From Iris pallida (taxonomy: Eukaryota > Streptophyta > Magnoliopsida > Asparagales > Iridaceae), in assembly GCA_029216955.1 (NCBI GenBank), contig JANAVB010004182.1, positions 1-64,000 on the forward strand: DNA of 64,000 nt. The letters run 5' to 3'. Below, one piece after another: positions 25,074 to 35,057 of the stretch. The notes under the pieces were generated by a model. It was not told the DNA's origin, searched no databases, and was given only the letters and a program-made list of their open reading frames with translations. Positions within the stretch are counted from its first letter, which is position 1. The number at the start of each line of letters is the position of its first letter. A program made the position numbers and the translations under genes.

Positions 25074-25408
25074 GATGTCTTTTTTATATTCATTTTGGAT
25101 GATTGTATATATTGGTACTTGGGATATGTATTTTTTTTTTATCTTAGATACTTAGACTCTCTGTTTGTACTTGGGATTTCCTTTCATTTCCGCAGTTTTA
25201 TTATCTATCTATCTTTCCATCTTATCTTCCTACCTTAGTTGTGATTGAGTTACTTTCTGCTATGTCACCCCCATTCGGGGAGTATAAACTGTTTAGCTTT
25301 ATATTGATTAGATGTTGTGACCTAGGACAGCGATCTACCATCGACATTGCGGCGTAGGCTAGACGTACCCATGTATCGCGCCCTTACTCGAGGGTGCGGG
25401 TCGTGACA

Positions 25409-25945
25409 ATTCGCAATTGGCACGGGATAATCAATGAATTAAGCAGATGGCACTAAAATAGCAGATGGCGCCTGGCGCCATTCAATAGTTGGCACTAATC
25501 AATCAAATTATCATCCAAAGCAGTTAGATGACGTGGTGCGCATGCCACTAATCTCGAAGAACGTGCACACGATACTGCATATGACCATGCACATCTCTCT
25601 CACAGAATGCCATGCATCCCATGCAGTTAAGTTAACCGTTCATGCAAAGGGTGATGGCGCGCCAATGGTTGTCTGCGCCAATCAGAATAACTGACTGACA
25701 GTTACTTCAGAACTCTATAAATAGAGTTTTAAATTACTTTCAAAGAATCACTAATGATCATAATCTCCTGAGCACTTGCTGCAGCACTTTCCAAAGGCTT
25801 TCTTCTCCGACACCGCATCATCCAAGGGATAAAGTGATCATCTTCTGATCAGATTCCTATAGTTGTACTTCTCTAGCAATCAATTGTACTCTTATACTTT
25901 CTTTTTTTCTTAGTTTGTGAAGAAACTTTTGTTTTTGCAAACAAA
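25409..25945 (+). repeat. Tat-like Gypsy 5' LTR, right part
   Basis: It resumes after GyA1. A TATA box CTATAAATAG lies near 25719-25728, followed by a leader with TTTCTTCTCC and a T-rich end just before the primer site. GCGCC motifs at 25450-25480 match those left of GyA1. The end of the LTR is placed at the start of the primer-binding site. Confidence 0.5.
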
Positions 25946-26029
25946 ATGACAACTCTGCTGGGGACGACTTTCTCCTCCGACGAGAAAGTGACAGCTCAAT
26001 ACTATGTTGCGTCGGACGGCACGACACAA
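25946..26029 (+). other. Tat-like PBS and start of internal region
   Basis: ATGACAACTCTGCTGGGGAC at 25946-25965 closely resembles the TGGCGACTCTGCTGGGGA primer-binding block common in plant Tat/Ogre-like Gypsy elements, with a few changes. About 64 bases of leader follow before sequence switches to the Copia1 env-like ORF in reverse orientation. Confidence 0.55.
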
Positions 26030-26496
26030 AAGATAACATCATTGAAATTGATATCAACAAGTGGTTCACCTTCGTTGGAAATACCAAGGATTTTCGCTAA
26101 GATAACATCATTGAAATTGATATCTAATCCACCAACACGAGTACTTACGTCAAACGTGTTTAATATGATATTGCAGTAGAAAAGTCTAATGGCATTAGTT
26201 GCTACTGGAAAACAAAGTTTAACAAAATATTGTAACCCTAATGCCTCAAAATAAGGGCGGTGTTCTGGAAACACAGTCCACTTGATGGGAGCGCCTGTGC
26301 ATATGGATCTCATGGAGAAGTCTCCATACCACAGTAGGGCTTGATCTAGGGTTTGAAAGTAAAATCCATCGAACGTGCCATCGCTCGATTGGACTGGAGA
26401 AAATAGGGAATCCGTGGGTGGATTCGAAGATGAACCTTCCTCACTATGATTGGTCGTCTTCTTCCTCTTGAAGGGGTTAAATCCCTTAGGTGCCAT
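26030..26496 (-). pseudogene. Copia1 env-like third ORF, truncated
   Basis: An unbroken frame starts MAPKGFNPFKRKK at 26496; an upstream in-frame Met at 26598 is less likely because the Copia2 homologue starts at the same APK position. Residues of the type PIKWTVFPE...LFYCNI...DINFND match the Copia2 ORF at 53070 in order and spacing. No signal peptide or clear membrane segment is seen in the remaining 150 residues. This kind of protein is an uncharacterised third ORF of SIRE-like elements, often called env-like by position only. The end is lost: after a repeated DINFNDVI the frame runs into Tat-like DNA. Function unknown. Confidence 0.65.
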
Positions 26497-26599
26497 TTGT
26501 GCAATAAAATTAAATATGCACGAAATTGAAAGGAGGGGAAATACGAAGTTATACCTTCCGAGATTCGAATATGTTGTAGAGAATAACGAACTCCGCACG

Positions 26600-26820
26600 A
26601 ATCCAAAGTTTGGATTGATTTTACTACGTGGATTGGAAGAGAAGGAGTGGTGAAGAACTAGGGTTTAGGGCTTTTCGCGCGGCTGCTGTGCTGTGATGGT
26701 GGATTTTTAGAAGCAATGAAGGAGAAAGGCTCTCGGGTTCTGGTTATATAACATGATACCTTCAACCGAACTCGGGCCGAATTCGGTCCGATGTCTGGCC
26801 GAATTCGCCTGGGGTTGGTT
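26600..26820 (-). promoter_or_regulatory. Promoter-like block before the Copia1 env-like ORF
   Basis: On the minus strand: clustered dyads of the GAATTCGG/CCGAATTC type (26815-26762), a TATA-like TTATATAAC (about 26751-26743), then a leader with a telo-box CCTAAACCCTAG (26669-26658), with the ORF start at 26496. Copia2 has the same order at 52700-53070. See findings. Confidence 0.5.
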
Positions 26821-26840
26821 TGGAACACTTTCTTTTTCAT

Positions 26841-27102
26841 TGGCTCATTTCAAAGATTTAATTCAAAGATTAGTAATTTTGACATTCAATTAATATAATT
26901 AATGTTATTTTATAAATTAAATTTCGTTACACAGCGACTGTTTCAGATTAGCTGTAGGAGTACTCTCTCAGCTGGCGGAGGTTCACCGGGGAACTCTTAA
27001 ATACCGCTTCACTTCAACCGTAGTTGTGGTGACAGACAGACTCTTTATTGGCTTGTCTCTAACACAGTTTTTGCATATTGAAAAAAAAATCATAAAATAA
27101 AA
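26841..27102 (-). other. Copia1 post-pol non-coding block
   Basis: It follows the RNase H stop. The segment around 26930-27060 shares ACAAGCC, GGTGAAC and CCGC(C/T)AGCTG words in the same order with Copia2 52350-52475. A structured RNA element is possible. Confidence 0.45.
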
Positions 27103-27615
27103 TTAATTAACATTATTGACGTCTAAAATTCCTAATTCTCGACGTAAATAATTGAAACGATCTTCTGCTAGAGGTTTTGTGAAAATATCAGCCAATTGAT
27201 TCTCAGTATCTATGTACACAAGGTCAATATCTCCATTTTGATGATAATCTCTAAGAAAATGATGTCGAATCTCGATATGCTTAGTACGAGAATGACATAC
27301 TGGATTCTTAGTCAAATTAATAGTGCTAGTGTTATCACAGAAAATGGGAATATGTGTGTAAAATAAATCATAGTCTTCTAAGGTTTGTTTCATCCACAAA
27401 ATCTGAGCACAACAACGTCCTGCGGTGATGTACTCAACCTCTGTTGTTGATATGGCTACAAAATTTTGCTTTTTACTAAACCATGAGACTAAAGCCTTGC
27501 CTAAGAAATGACATGTGCCGCTGGTACTTTTTTTTATCAACTTTGCATCCAGCAAAATCTGCATCCGAGTAACCAATAAGGTCAAAGGACTTAGTTTTGG
27601 GATACCAGAAGCCAA
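27103..27615 (-). pseudogene. Copia1 RNase H
   Basis: Copia-type RNase H, which removes the RNA strand during reverse transcription. Seen in order: a DADFAG start in the preceding frame, then SGTCHFLGKALVSWFSKKQ, the EVEYI...A stretch, IPIFCDNTS (catalytic Asp), SRTKHIEIRHHFLRD and the C-terminal ADIFTKPL. It ends normally, at 27103. A frameshift near 27560-27615 separates it from the RT frame, between KVDKK and SGTCHFLG. The catalytic acidic residues appear intact. Confidence 0.85.
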
Positions 27616-29028
27616 CAGAAGAAGTGCCCTTAAGGTATCGAAAGATACGCTTAACTACGCACATATGTGATTCCTTTGGATTAGCTTGAAAACGTGCACA
27701 CAGACAAACACTAAACTTAATATCTGTACGACTAGCAGTTAAATAAAGCAAACTACCGATCATACCTCGATACTTACGTGTGTCGACTGGCTTGCCTTGT
27801 TCATCGATATCAAGCTTTGTTGAAGTTGCCATCGGAGTGCCAATGGGTTTGACATTGACCAGATCAAACTTTTTTAGCAAATCTTTTATGTACTTGGCTT
27901 GATTTATGAATGTCCCATTGTCAGTTTGTTTGATTTACAATCCAAAAAAGAATTTCAGCTCTCCCATCATGCTCATCTCAAACTCATTCTGCATACACTT
28001 AGAGAATTCTTGACACAGAGATTCATCAGTAGATCCAAATATAATATCATCAACATAGACTTGTATTAAGAGAAGCTTGCCATTAAAAGACTTAATAAAA
28101 AGTGTAGTGTCAACCTTGTCTTTTAAAAAACCGTTGTCAAGTAGGAAAGAGCTTAGACGATCATACCAAGCACGAGGGGTTTGTTTTAAATCGTACAAAG
28201 CTTTCTTCAACTTGAAAACATGATCAGGGTTTTTAAAATCTGTAAAACCGGAGGTTGTGCTACAAAAACTTCTTCTTTTATAAAACCATTTAAAAATGCA
28301 CTCTTGACATCCATTTGAAATAATTTAAAATTATGAAAACATGCAAATGCACATAAAATGCGAATGGATTCTAATCTCGCAACTGGGGCATAAGTCTCAT
28401 CGTAGTCGATACCTTCTTCCTGATTGTATCCTTGAGCTACGAGTCGAGCCTTATTACGAGTCATTAAACCATTCTCATTCAGTTTATTTCGGAATACCCA
28501 ACGGGTGCCAATGACCGGATGATCAATAGGCTTGGGAACAAGTTTCCAAACTTGATTCCGTTCAAATTGGTTTACTTTCTCTTGCATAGCATCTATCCAA
28601 AAACTATCACTACATGCTTCATCAATAGTTTTGGGTTCTAGCTGTGAAATGAATGCAACACTAAAAACAATATCTCTACTGGATGTACGAGTACATACAC
28701 CTTTGGTAATATCACCAATTACCAAATCCTTTGGATGATCAGCCGTAAATTTTAATCTTTTCGGCAGACTCTGAAGGTAGCTGGTTCCTGCATCTTCTCT
28801 AGGAGGATCAGCTAGTGGCGAGCTTGGTTGAGAATCAGCTGTTGTTGAGCTTGGTACAGTTAGATCTTCGTCATTGTTATCGATAGTCATTTGATTCAGT
28901 TCATCAAAAGTGACGTTGATTGATTCTTTGATGATCATGGTTCGTTTGTTGAAGACTCTGTATCCTTTGCTCTTGGCCGCATAACCTAAAAATATACCTT
29001 CATCGGCCTTTTCGTTAATCTTTCCCAA
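27616..29028 (-). pseudogene. Copia1 reverse transcriptase
   Basis: RVT_2-type RT that copies the element RNA. The stretch starts with the integrase C-terminus ([19 protein letters not shown]), an acidic linker, then ALSEFW-like [46 protein letters not shown] and [11 protein letters not shown] one-base loss near 28235 shifts the frame at QPP(G)F; the next part has KKALYDLKQTPRAWYDRL and the catalytic YVDD at 28046-28057. A CAA to TAA stop follows FFFGL (about 27934). The last part carries GTPMATSTKL and RKYRGMIGSLLYL. Only these two lesions are seen before RNase H. Confidence 0.88.
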
Positions 29029-29103
29029 ATTATCTTTTATATTAAGAATAAAGTACTTACAACCAAATATTCTAAAATATGAAACTGATGGGATTCTATC
29101 AAA

Positions 29104-29790
29104 CTATAACTCAAATGGAGTCTTCTTTGATTTGGGTCGAATTAGAACTCTATTGAGAACAAAACAAGTTGTATTGACAGCTTCAGCCCATAAATATTTG
29201 GGTAGACTAAACTGGTTTAACATTACTCTGGCCATTTCGGATAGAGTTCTGTTCTTACGTTCCACAACTTCATTTTGTTGTGGAGTCCTAGGACAGGAGA
29301 ACTTGTGTACAAAACCATGTGTGTCACAAAATTGCTCAAACTCTGCATTCTCGAATTCGCCACCATGATCGCTTCTAATACGACTGATCATGTAACCTTT
29401 TTCATTCTGTACTTTCTTGCAAAAGGCGACAAATTCGGATAATGCATCATTCTTGCGTGTCAAGAAGTATACCCACGTGTATCTAGAGTAATCATCTATA
29501 ATTACAAAAGCATAAAGCTTACCTCCGAGGCTAGCAACTCTGCTAGGACCAAATAAGTCCATATGTAGCAATTGTAGAGGTCTAGTAGTACATACTGCGT
29601 TTACTGACTTGAATGTGGATCTGGTAGCTTTGTTCTTTTCACATTGGCTGCATACCGAATCCTTCTTGAATGTTATGTCCGGTAAACCGCCTACTAGCTT
29701 CTTCGTGGATAATCTTGAGATTGTGTCCATATTTGCGTGACCGAGTCTTATATGCCACAGATGACTCTCATCACTTTTAGCATTAAGCAT
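29104..29790 (-). CDS. Copia1 integrase domain, open
   Basis: An unbroken 228-residue frame. The GAG-pre-integrase zinc motif is present: H...H in LWHIRLGHAN and C..C in CSQCEKNK. The catalytic triad is visible as D in LLHMDLFGP, D in SDHGGEF and E in VVERKNRTL, the last in a TPQQNEVVERKN context where the usual reading is TPQQNGVVERKN (Gly to Glu). It joins element cDNA into host DNA in the nucleus. It is an internal part of the polyprotein, so its first Met is not a true start. The frame stops at 29104, a few codons before the conserved Gly-Cys-rich block. Confidence 0.88.
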   Translation of the reverse strand: MLNAKSDESHLWHIRLGHANMDTISRLSTKKLVGGLPDITFKKDSVCSQCEKNKATRSTFKSVNAVCTTRPLQLLHMDLFGPSRVASLGGKLYAFVIIDDYSRYTWVYFLTRKNDALSEFVAFCKKVQNEKGYMISRIRSDHGGEFENAEFEQFCDTHGFVHKFSCPRTPQQNEVVERKNRTLSEMARVMLNQFSLPKYLWAEAVNTTCFVLNRVLIRPKSKKTPFEL

Positions 29791-30182
29791 CTACCTGAAA
29801 TGTTAGTTTCTTCTAACAAATAGAAAACATATATGTTGTCTTCCCTGATACCTTCAAAGATAGTACTACCAGTTGAGCTATCAACTATAGTACATTTGTC
29901 TTTGCCAAAGTTGATGCCATAACCATGATCAGCTAGATGACTTACGCTGAGTAGATTATGTTTCAACTCGGTAACCAGACAAACATCCTTAATCACAGGA
30001 TAGGGAGACTTACCAACATCACCGATACCAATGATATACCCTTTCAAGTTATTATCGAAGGAAACATAACCTTCCTTCTTCTTCTTCGACAGTGTTGCAA
30101 ATAATGTAGCGTCACCGGTTATATGCCGTGAACAACCGCTGTCGAGAATCCATTTGCTTTTAGCATATGAAAGGTGTTCCAC
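29748..30182 (-). CDS. Copia1 aspartic protease domain
   Basis: An open frame with KSKWILDSGCSRHITG, the Copia-type DSG active site, then ISHLADHGY-like SVSHLADHGYGINFG and EGIREDNIYVF. This protease cuts the gag-pol polyprotein inside the virus-like particle. It overlaps the integrase frame by 43 bases in another phase, so a small frameshift separates them. Copia2 carries the same region with a one-base loss in the active site. Confidence 0.85.
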   Translation of the reverse strand: MEHLSYAKSKWILDSGCSRHITGDATLFATLSKKKKEGYVSFDNNLKGYIIGIGDVGKSPYPVIKDVCLVTELKHNLLSVSHLADHGYGINFGKDKCTIVDSSTGSTIFEGIREDNIYVFYLLEETNISGRCLMLKVMRVICGI

Positions 30183-30621
30183 CTACAAAACAGTTTGTAG
30201 ATAAAACTTTTGGTACCCATTTCTTGTAGGGTCCTGAAATGTTAGCTTTTGGTATCCATGCATAAATATTTAAATCAACAAGCTTTCTGATTCTACCTGC
30301 AGAAGAAATATGACCAATGTGGCCACAATAATGACATTGTGCATGTTTAGTATTGAAAGCTGAGTGATGTGCACGGTTGGTAGGTTTAGGTTTTCTAGTA
30401 TAGAAGAAAGCATACCTATAATCCTGTTTGGGCTTAACCTTTTGGGGTAAAGGTTTGATAGGGTTAGGTCTGACAGTGTTTGGTTTGGGAATGTTCCGAT
30501 TATTTGGTAAGTGACACGTGTTAGGGTAGGAAGCAGCAGTCTCAGGCTGTTTTCCTAACCTAATTTCCAATCTTTTGGAAGTGTCATACAACTTAGTATA
30601 ATCAGAAGTGAGTGTTTCCAT
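30160..30621 (-). pseudogene. Copia1 gag C-terminus with second zinc knuckle
   Basis: Reads KRLEIRLGKQ (shared with Copia2 at about 48820), a Pro/Lys/Asn-rich linker, then CHYCGHIGHISSAGR, where the last knuckle Cys is replaced by Ala. WVPK follows, which normally leads into the protease. Frame changes flank it. Confidence 0.7.
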
Positions 30622-31103
30622 TCTGATTTGTGCACTTTGAAGACTTTTCTTCTCTTTAGAAAGTTCTTCTTTCAGTTGGTCAATAACCTTGTCTTTCTCT
30701 TCAGATGACTTGGTAGTCTCGTGTAATAAGAGCTTGATTGAAGAAAGCTCACCAGACTCACTAACATTATTTCTAACCTCAGCTAGTAGGTCGATAAGTC
30801 TTCCTATTTCACCTTTTTACTCTTTGAGTGCCTTCTTAGAGGTCTGATATTTGCTACGTAGTGACACGTGTTAGGGTAGGAAGCTAGTAGGTCGATAAGT
30901 CTTCCTTATCAGTTCACTGAAGGCATCTCCTAATTGCTCAAAGGTGAAGTCATCATATGTATCAACTACAGGTTCAGTAGGTACCTGATTGGATGCCATA
31001 AAGCATATATTTGCAGCATCTTCTGATTGTTCGTCTTCTGAGTCACTGGCTTCACTTTCATGCCATATGCTGGTGTTGGCATATCTCCGAGATGTTGATC
31101 TCT
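30622..31103 (-). pseudogene. Copia1 gag linker region, rearranged
   Basis: It corresponds to the coiled-coil linker that is still open in Copia2 (48427-48987): stretches such as FTFEQLGDAF match FTFDELGDVF. The region is disrupted at 30861-30906 by a patch made of two nearby segments (copies of 30511-30534 and 30781-30805). Confidence 0.6.
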
Positions 31104-32052
31104 TCAGGTTCCCTTTTTATACCTGTTGCTCTTCTTGCTTGATGATGAGTTTGTAGGACAATCCTTCTTCATGTGTTCCTTCTTCTTGCAGCCGTAGCAG
31201 ACAGCATCATCTTGATACCAGTTGTTGCTGCTATTGTTTTCTTTGGCTTTCTTCTCATATATCATGAATCTTTTGAATTTTCTTGCTAGGAGTGCTTGAT
31301 CTTCAGCATCAGATTTACTGCTATCTAAAAACTTCAGCGTCTTTTCTGTGCTGAACCTTGAAAGCGATCGTCTTCTCCTTTGGTGCAGGCTCTTCAAAAT
31401 CTTGTAGCTCCAGTTCATGAGTGGGTAGCTTACCCATGAGTACTTCGAGGGACATAGTTGTGAGGTCGTTCCCTTCAATGATTGCAGTAGCCTTTGGAAT
31501 CCAGTTCTTGGTAAGTTCTCGCAGGAGTTTGTGAATCTTTTCATGGTTACTGTAATCTTTGCCTAGGAAGGACAAAAGATTTACAATATTCAAGAATCTT
31601 TCGAACATCTGAGTAACTGTTTCGTTGGGCTTCATCTTGAATACCTCATACTCTTGAGTAAGTCTGCTAACCTTTGATTCTTTGACTTGAGTCGTGCCTT
31701 CATGTGTGACTTCAAGGAGCTTCCACACTTCATTAGCAGTTGTGCAGATAGATACCCTGTTAAATTCAGTTCTGTCTAAAGCACAAAATAAAGCGTTAAT
31801 AGCACGTGCGTCAAGACTGGCCTTTTTCTTTTCTTCCTCTGTATATCCGTTATGGGGTTTTTCAACTAAAACTCCATCAATATTTATACGAGGTGGCTTT
31901 TGATAGCCATCAATAACAATAGATCATAAATCAAAGTCAAGTGATTTCAAGAAGAAACTCATCCGTGTTTTCCAATAGGTATAATTCGTACCATCAAACA
32001 GTGGAGGTCTGTTTGTGGCCTGGCCTTCACTTGTGAATTTTACAGTTGCCAT
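31104..32052 (-). pseudogene. Copia1 gag (UBN2 type)
   Basis: Capsid precursor. It starts ATG at 32052, about 80 nt after the second PBS copy, reading MATVKFTSEGQ then RPPLFDGTNYTYWKTRM, the hallmark N-terminus of Copia gag. One TGG to TGA stop lies in the following LKSLDFDL(W) stretch (about 31927). The middle carries VWKLLEVTHEGT and NIVNLLSFLGK; a frameshift near 31340 moves to a frame with RKFKRFMIYEKK and the knuckle CYGCKKKEHMKKDC. The knuckle keeps all four metal ligands. No other large damage is seen. Confidence 0.85.
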
Positions 32053-32132
32053 GTGTTGTGCTGTGATCTATATAACAATTAATTAAATAAATAAAATAAT
32101 TACAATGTTACCTTGCTTTACCTGTAACACCC

Positions 32133-32216
32133 GCTCTGATACCAATTGTAGGAACAATTAGGATCAGATATAATACCTCTAGATGGAGAACCAGCTCTGA
32201 TACCAATTGTAGGAAC
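32133..32216 (-). other. Copia1 PBS, present twice (61-bp tandem copy)
   Basis: TGGTATCAGAGC, complementary to initiator-Met tRNA, lies on the minus strand at 32205-32194, next to the LTR end, and again at 32144-32133. The duplicated segment also includes the last bases of the LTR (GTTCCTACA). The period is 61 bp. Confidence 0.9.
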
Positions 32217-33291
32217 GAAATCGTAAAGCACAATACTCTAGAGGGGGTGAATAGAGTTGGCAGCGAAATAATGCTAATTAAAAATGTTAGCAGCAACATC
32301 ACAGTATAATAGTCACAATTAAAAATGTAAAGGCAGAAATAAGAAAGCAAACGCAAAGACATCGATGTATACTGGTTTCCCACTGTTGAGGACTAGTCCA
32401 GTCGGTAGAACTCTTGCTACCAGTTGAATCCACTATTGGCAAAACCGTATGTTTTCTTACGAAGTCCTTGCAACTTCTACAATGCAAGCTTTGATACAAA
32501 GTACTCGTCCAACTTCAATTGTGAAGAGTTGAATCTTTATCAAGCCTTCTGATTACAATCACTCTGAAACTTCTAGACCGCACCGCACTGGCAAATCGAC
32601 TAGAGAATTGTAATTGGCTTGGGATCTGAAATTTATAGCACGAGAAAACTCTTTAGAAGACTGAAAGCTTTAGATAGAGAGAAGATTGAAAGTGAATGAG
32701 TGAGTTAAAATGATCGAAATCCTTCTCTATTTATAGGAGTTCCAAAGACAGAATTCTGGCAGAATTCAGGCAGAATTCGGGCAGAACTCGATGAGAAAAT
32801 CTCAGTCAAATTTGCAACTGCAGGAGGACCAAGTTCCAAAGAATTCAAAATCAAAACGGCCACTAACCGAACTCTGGCCAAACTCTGGTCGAGTTCTGTC
32901 AAGGTTAGGTTAGGTTTTTAAAAATAGTTTTTTGGGGATTTTTGAAAACCTTTTTGAAAACCTTTTGAAGCTTTTGTTAATATGAATGTTTTACAAAACT
33001 AAGGACATTTTAAAAATATTTTGAAATCATTTTGGAATAGCCTATTTGCCAGTACGACTTGGTGTACAACGTATTCCTAGACTCAATAAAATAAAAAATA
33101 CATTGCTCAAAGAAATACAGACTCGAACAGGCAAATATTTCTTCGGTCTTGAACTGAGTAGATAGCTGTTCTTGATCATGTCCAAGAGTCTGAGATATCC
33201 TGACTAGCTTCATATATCGAGACAGAGTTTGATCAATTATTAAAATCAGTTTGACCATATGACCAATGGGCCAACATCTATATGGTCAACA
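32208..33291 (-). repeat. Copia1 5' LTR
   Basis: 1084 bp, TGTTGACC...TCCTACA on the minus strand. A TATA box CTATAAATAG (minus, 32736-32727) lies just downstream of a run of CAGAATTC/GAATTCGG dyads (about 32750-32790). The partner 3' LTR is deleted, so no age estimate is possible. Confidence 0.85.
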
Positions 33292-35057
33292 ATCCTGCGA
33301 ACTGATGACGAAGATGGGATATGATCTACAGAAAGCCCCCGACTTAAATCACGGAAAGGGGTCTCCTATACCTCTTTCTCTATATCTTTAGCACAACTAG
33401 TCTCTTGTTGGCTTAGGATTCTGGACAAATCCTTCGTCGCTTCAGAAGAAGCATTCAAAAAATAAGTCTCTAATAAAGAAATACAATATGAGTTCCTTCG
33501 CACCAGCTCGAAGCCATGATCGGTACCAGATCTGGAAGACTCTACCTTAGTGACTATCCAAAAGGATAAGAGAATACATTTATTCCACCTCCAGTCCCTG
33601 ATGGCCCTTCATCATCTTCTCTGCCTGTTGTCAATGTTCCATCAGCTTCATCGCCTCAAATGGAACTGACTCCTCCTAAACCAACAGCGGCCGATGAAGG
33701 AAAAAAAATAGTTTGCTTTAATAAAATATTAAAGAAAACTCTACCTCTTGGACTGGAGAAGCCGTATAACTTTGATATATTGGCTCAGCTAGCCAATACT
33801 CCGACGAGGTTATCAATCTTTGAGCTCCTGCGTCTCTCGAAGAAAACTCAGAAAACACTAAGTGAAGCTTTAATGTAAGCTGACGCCGGTTGGCACACCT
33901 CAAGAAGCCAGATGAGGAACCTGTGGCATGTTTTCACTGTCATAGTGTGATGGAGCTAATTCCTAAGATCACATTCACGCAGGATGATATGCTTCTGGAG
34001 GACAATCAACATGATCGACCTCTCTATTTTATGGGGTATGTCGATACAATAAAAGTCGATCGCATCCTGATTGATCCTAAATTTGCACTCAGTATTATGC
34101 CGAATACTCTACTAGATGTACTGAAGATCCCTGTCCATACTTACTCTACCAGAATTACGACTAATTTGGGATTTAATTTCAGGAGAAGTGAACCACTGGG
34201 AAATATTCGCCTGAAAGTTCAAATCGGCAATCTTCGTACGAGAGTCACCTCTATATGATTGACAATCATGGCTTCTACAATGCCTTGTTAGGAAGACCGT
34301 GGTTACATAAACATAACATCGTAACATCAACTCTCCACCAATCTTTCAAATATGTGGATGACAACAGAGAAGTTCGAAGAAAGTGGCTGATCTTAATACC
34401 TTCTAGGGCGTCGAAGCATATTTCACTGACTCCAGGATGTACAAAGAGGATTTCATGAAAGTCGTACTGGCTATGGACACCGAAGAAGATCAGAAGGACA
34501 ATTCAAATGACGTCCTTGTGATTCTGGTCAAAGGACATACTTCTCGTCCTTCATCTTCTCAGACGCTGACCAACTATCTCGCTTTTTCTGTCAAGCATCC
34601 TCTTGCTGAAAAGACAGAGCATAGGGAGCTCACCTCTTCTGAGCCTCTGTTATGACCTTCGTCATAAGAAGCCTTCTCCTTCTCCTCCTCTTGTTATCAA
34701 TATTAGCAAACCATCGGCTAAGATCAAGAGTCCTGTTGTAAATGATGATGTAATTATCAATAAAGTAGCATCTCCTTTGCAGTATGCTGATGTCAATTAC
34801 TATACTCGATGTTATCTAGACATCCTGGATAACTTCGAATCCTTACATTAGTAGCAGTCCAACCTCTTCAAGACGAAGTATCACTGGACTCAGTGCAAGA
34901 TTCATTCTTTCTGGTTCCCTCCCGGAAGAAGGATGAACATCATATTCTCTTCAGCAAAGGATTGAATGAAAGGACTACATCCGATAATGATGCTAAAAAT
35001 GACGATAAATGGCGACTTCAACTACGTCATTACAGTCAACAGTCGAAGAACATCATT
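33292..35057 (+). pseudogene. Tat-like Gypsy gag-protease fragment
   Basis: It begins with a GYDLQKAPDLNHGKG stretch typical of the region before the protease in Tat elements. Then KPYNFDILAQLANTPTRLSIFELLRLS, ITFTQDDMLLED...RPLYFMGYV, the protease core ILIDPKFALSIMPN (the usual D-x-G-S/A-x motif is degraded, Gly lost) and FYNALLGRPWLH. These are three frames (33660-33878, 33890-34258, 34255-34458) joined by small shifts. RT and later domains are absent; the end at 34860-35057 is unrecognised. The protease would process the polyprotein. The gag proper, expected to the left, is deleted. Confidence 0.75.

Larger units (their letters stand above)
8428..25408 (+). mobile_element. GyA1: pol-less Gypsy chromovirus derivative
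   Basis: An LTR retrotransposon with a 5' LTR (8428-9400 plus 13532-17517, interrupted), a short internal region (17518-19490) and a 3' LTR (19491-25408). Both LTRs start TGTAACA and end GGGTCGTGACA. Flanks read aatcg (8423-8427) and attcg (25409-25413), a target duplication with one mismatch. The internal region carries a gag-like zinc-knuckle region and the first residues before a protease, then jumps to the TTCGAGGACGAAATTTTTCT tail that precedes the polypurine tract in plant chromoviruses. Reverse transcriptase, RNase H and integrase are absent, so it must have moved with enzymes from a relative. The family match to GypsyB's internal tail supports a Tekay/Del-type origin. Confidence 0.85.
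19491..25408 (+). repeat. GyA1 3' LTR
   Basis: It starts TGTAACATCC and ends GGGTCGTGACA. It matches the 5' LTR throughout but is about 960 bp longer because of TA expansions (22968-23330 and 23511-23892) and a tandem copy of about 180 bp (23331-23510 and 23893-24077). Confidence 0.9.
26030..33291 (-). mobile_element. Copia1: SIRE/Maximus-like Copia, 3' end deleted
   Basis: On the minus strand the order is LTR (33291-32208), PBS, gag, zinc knuckles, protease, integrase, RT, RNase H and env-like ORF. PR-IN-RT-RH order defines Ty1/Copia, and the long gag with a coiled-coil region plus a third ORF points to the SIRE/Maximus lineage. The env-like ORF is cut at about 26030 and the 3' LTR is missing. 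The right end (GGTCAACA, 33284-33291) joins Tat-like sequence. Lesions are few: one stop and one frameshift in gag, one frameshift and one stop in RT, one frameshift before RNase H. It looks younger than the element it sits in. Confidence 0.9.

Noticed and set aside
26346..26653. Frames overlapping the Copia1 env-like ORF start on both strands
   Set aside because: Homology with Copia2 supports only the frame starting at 26496.
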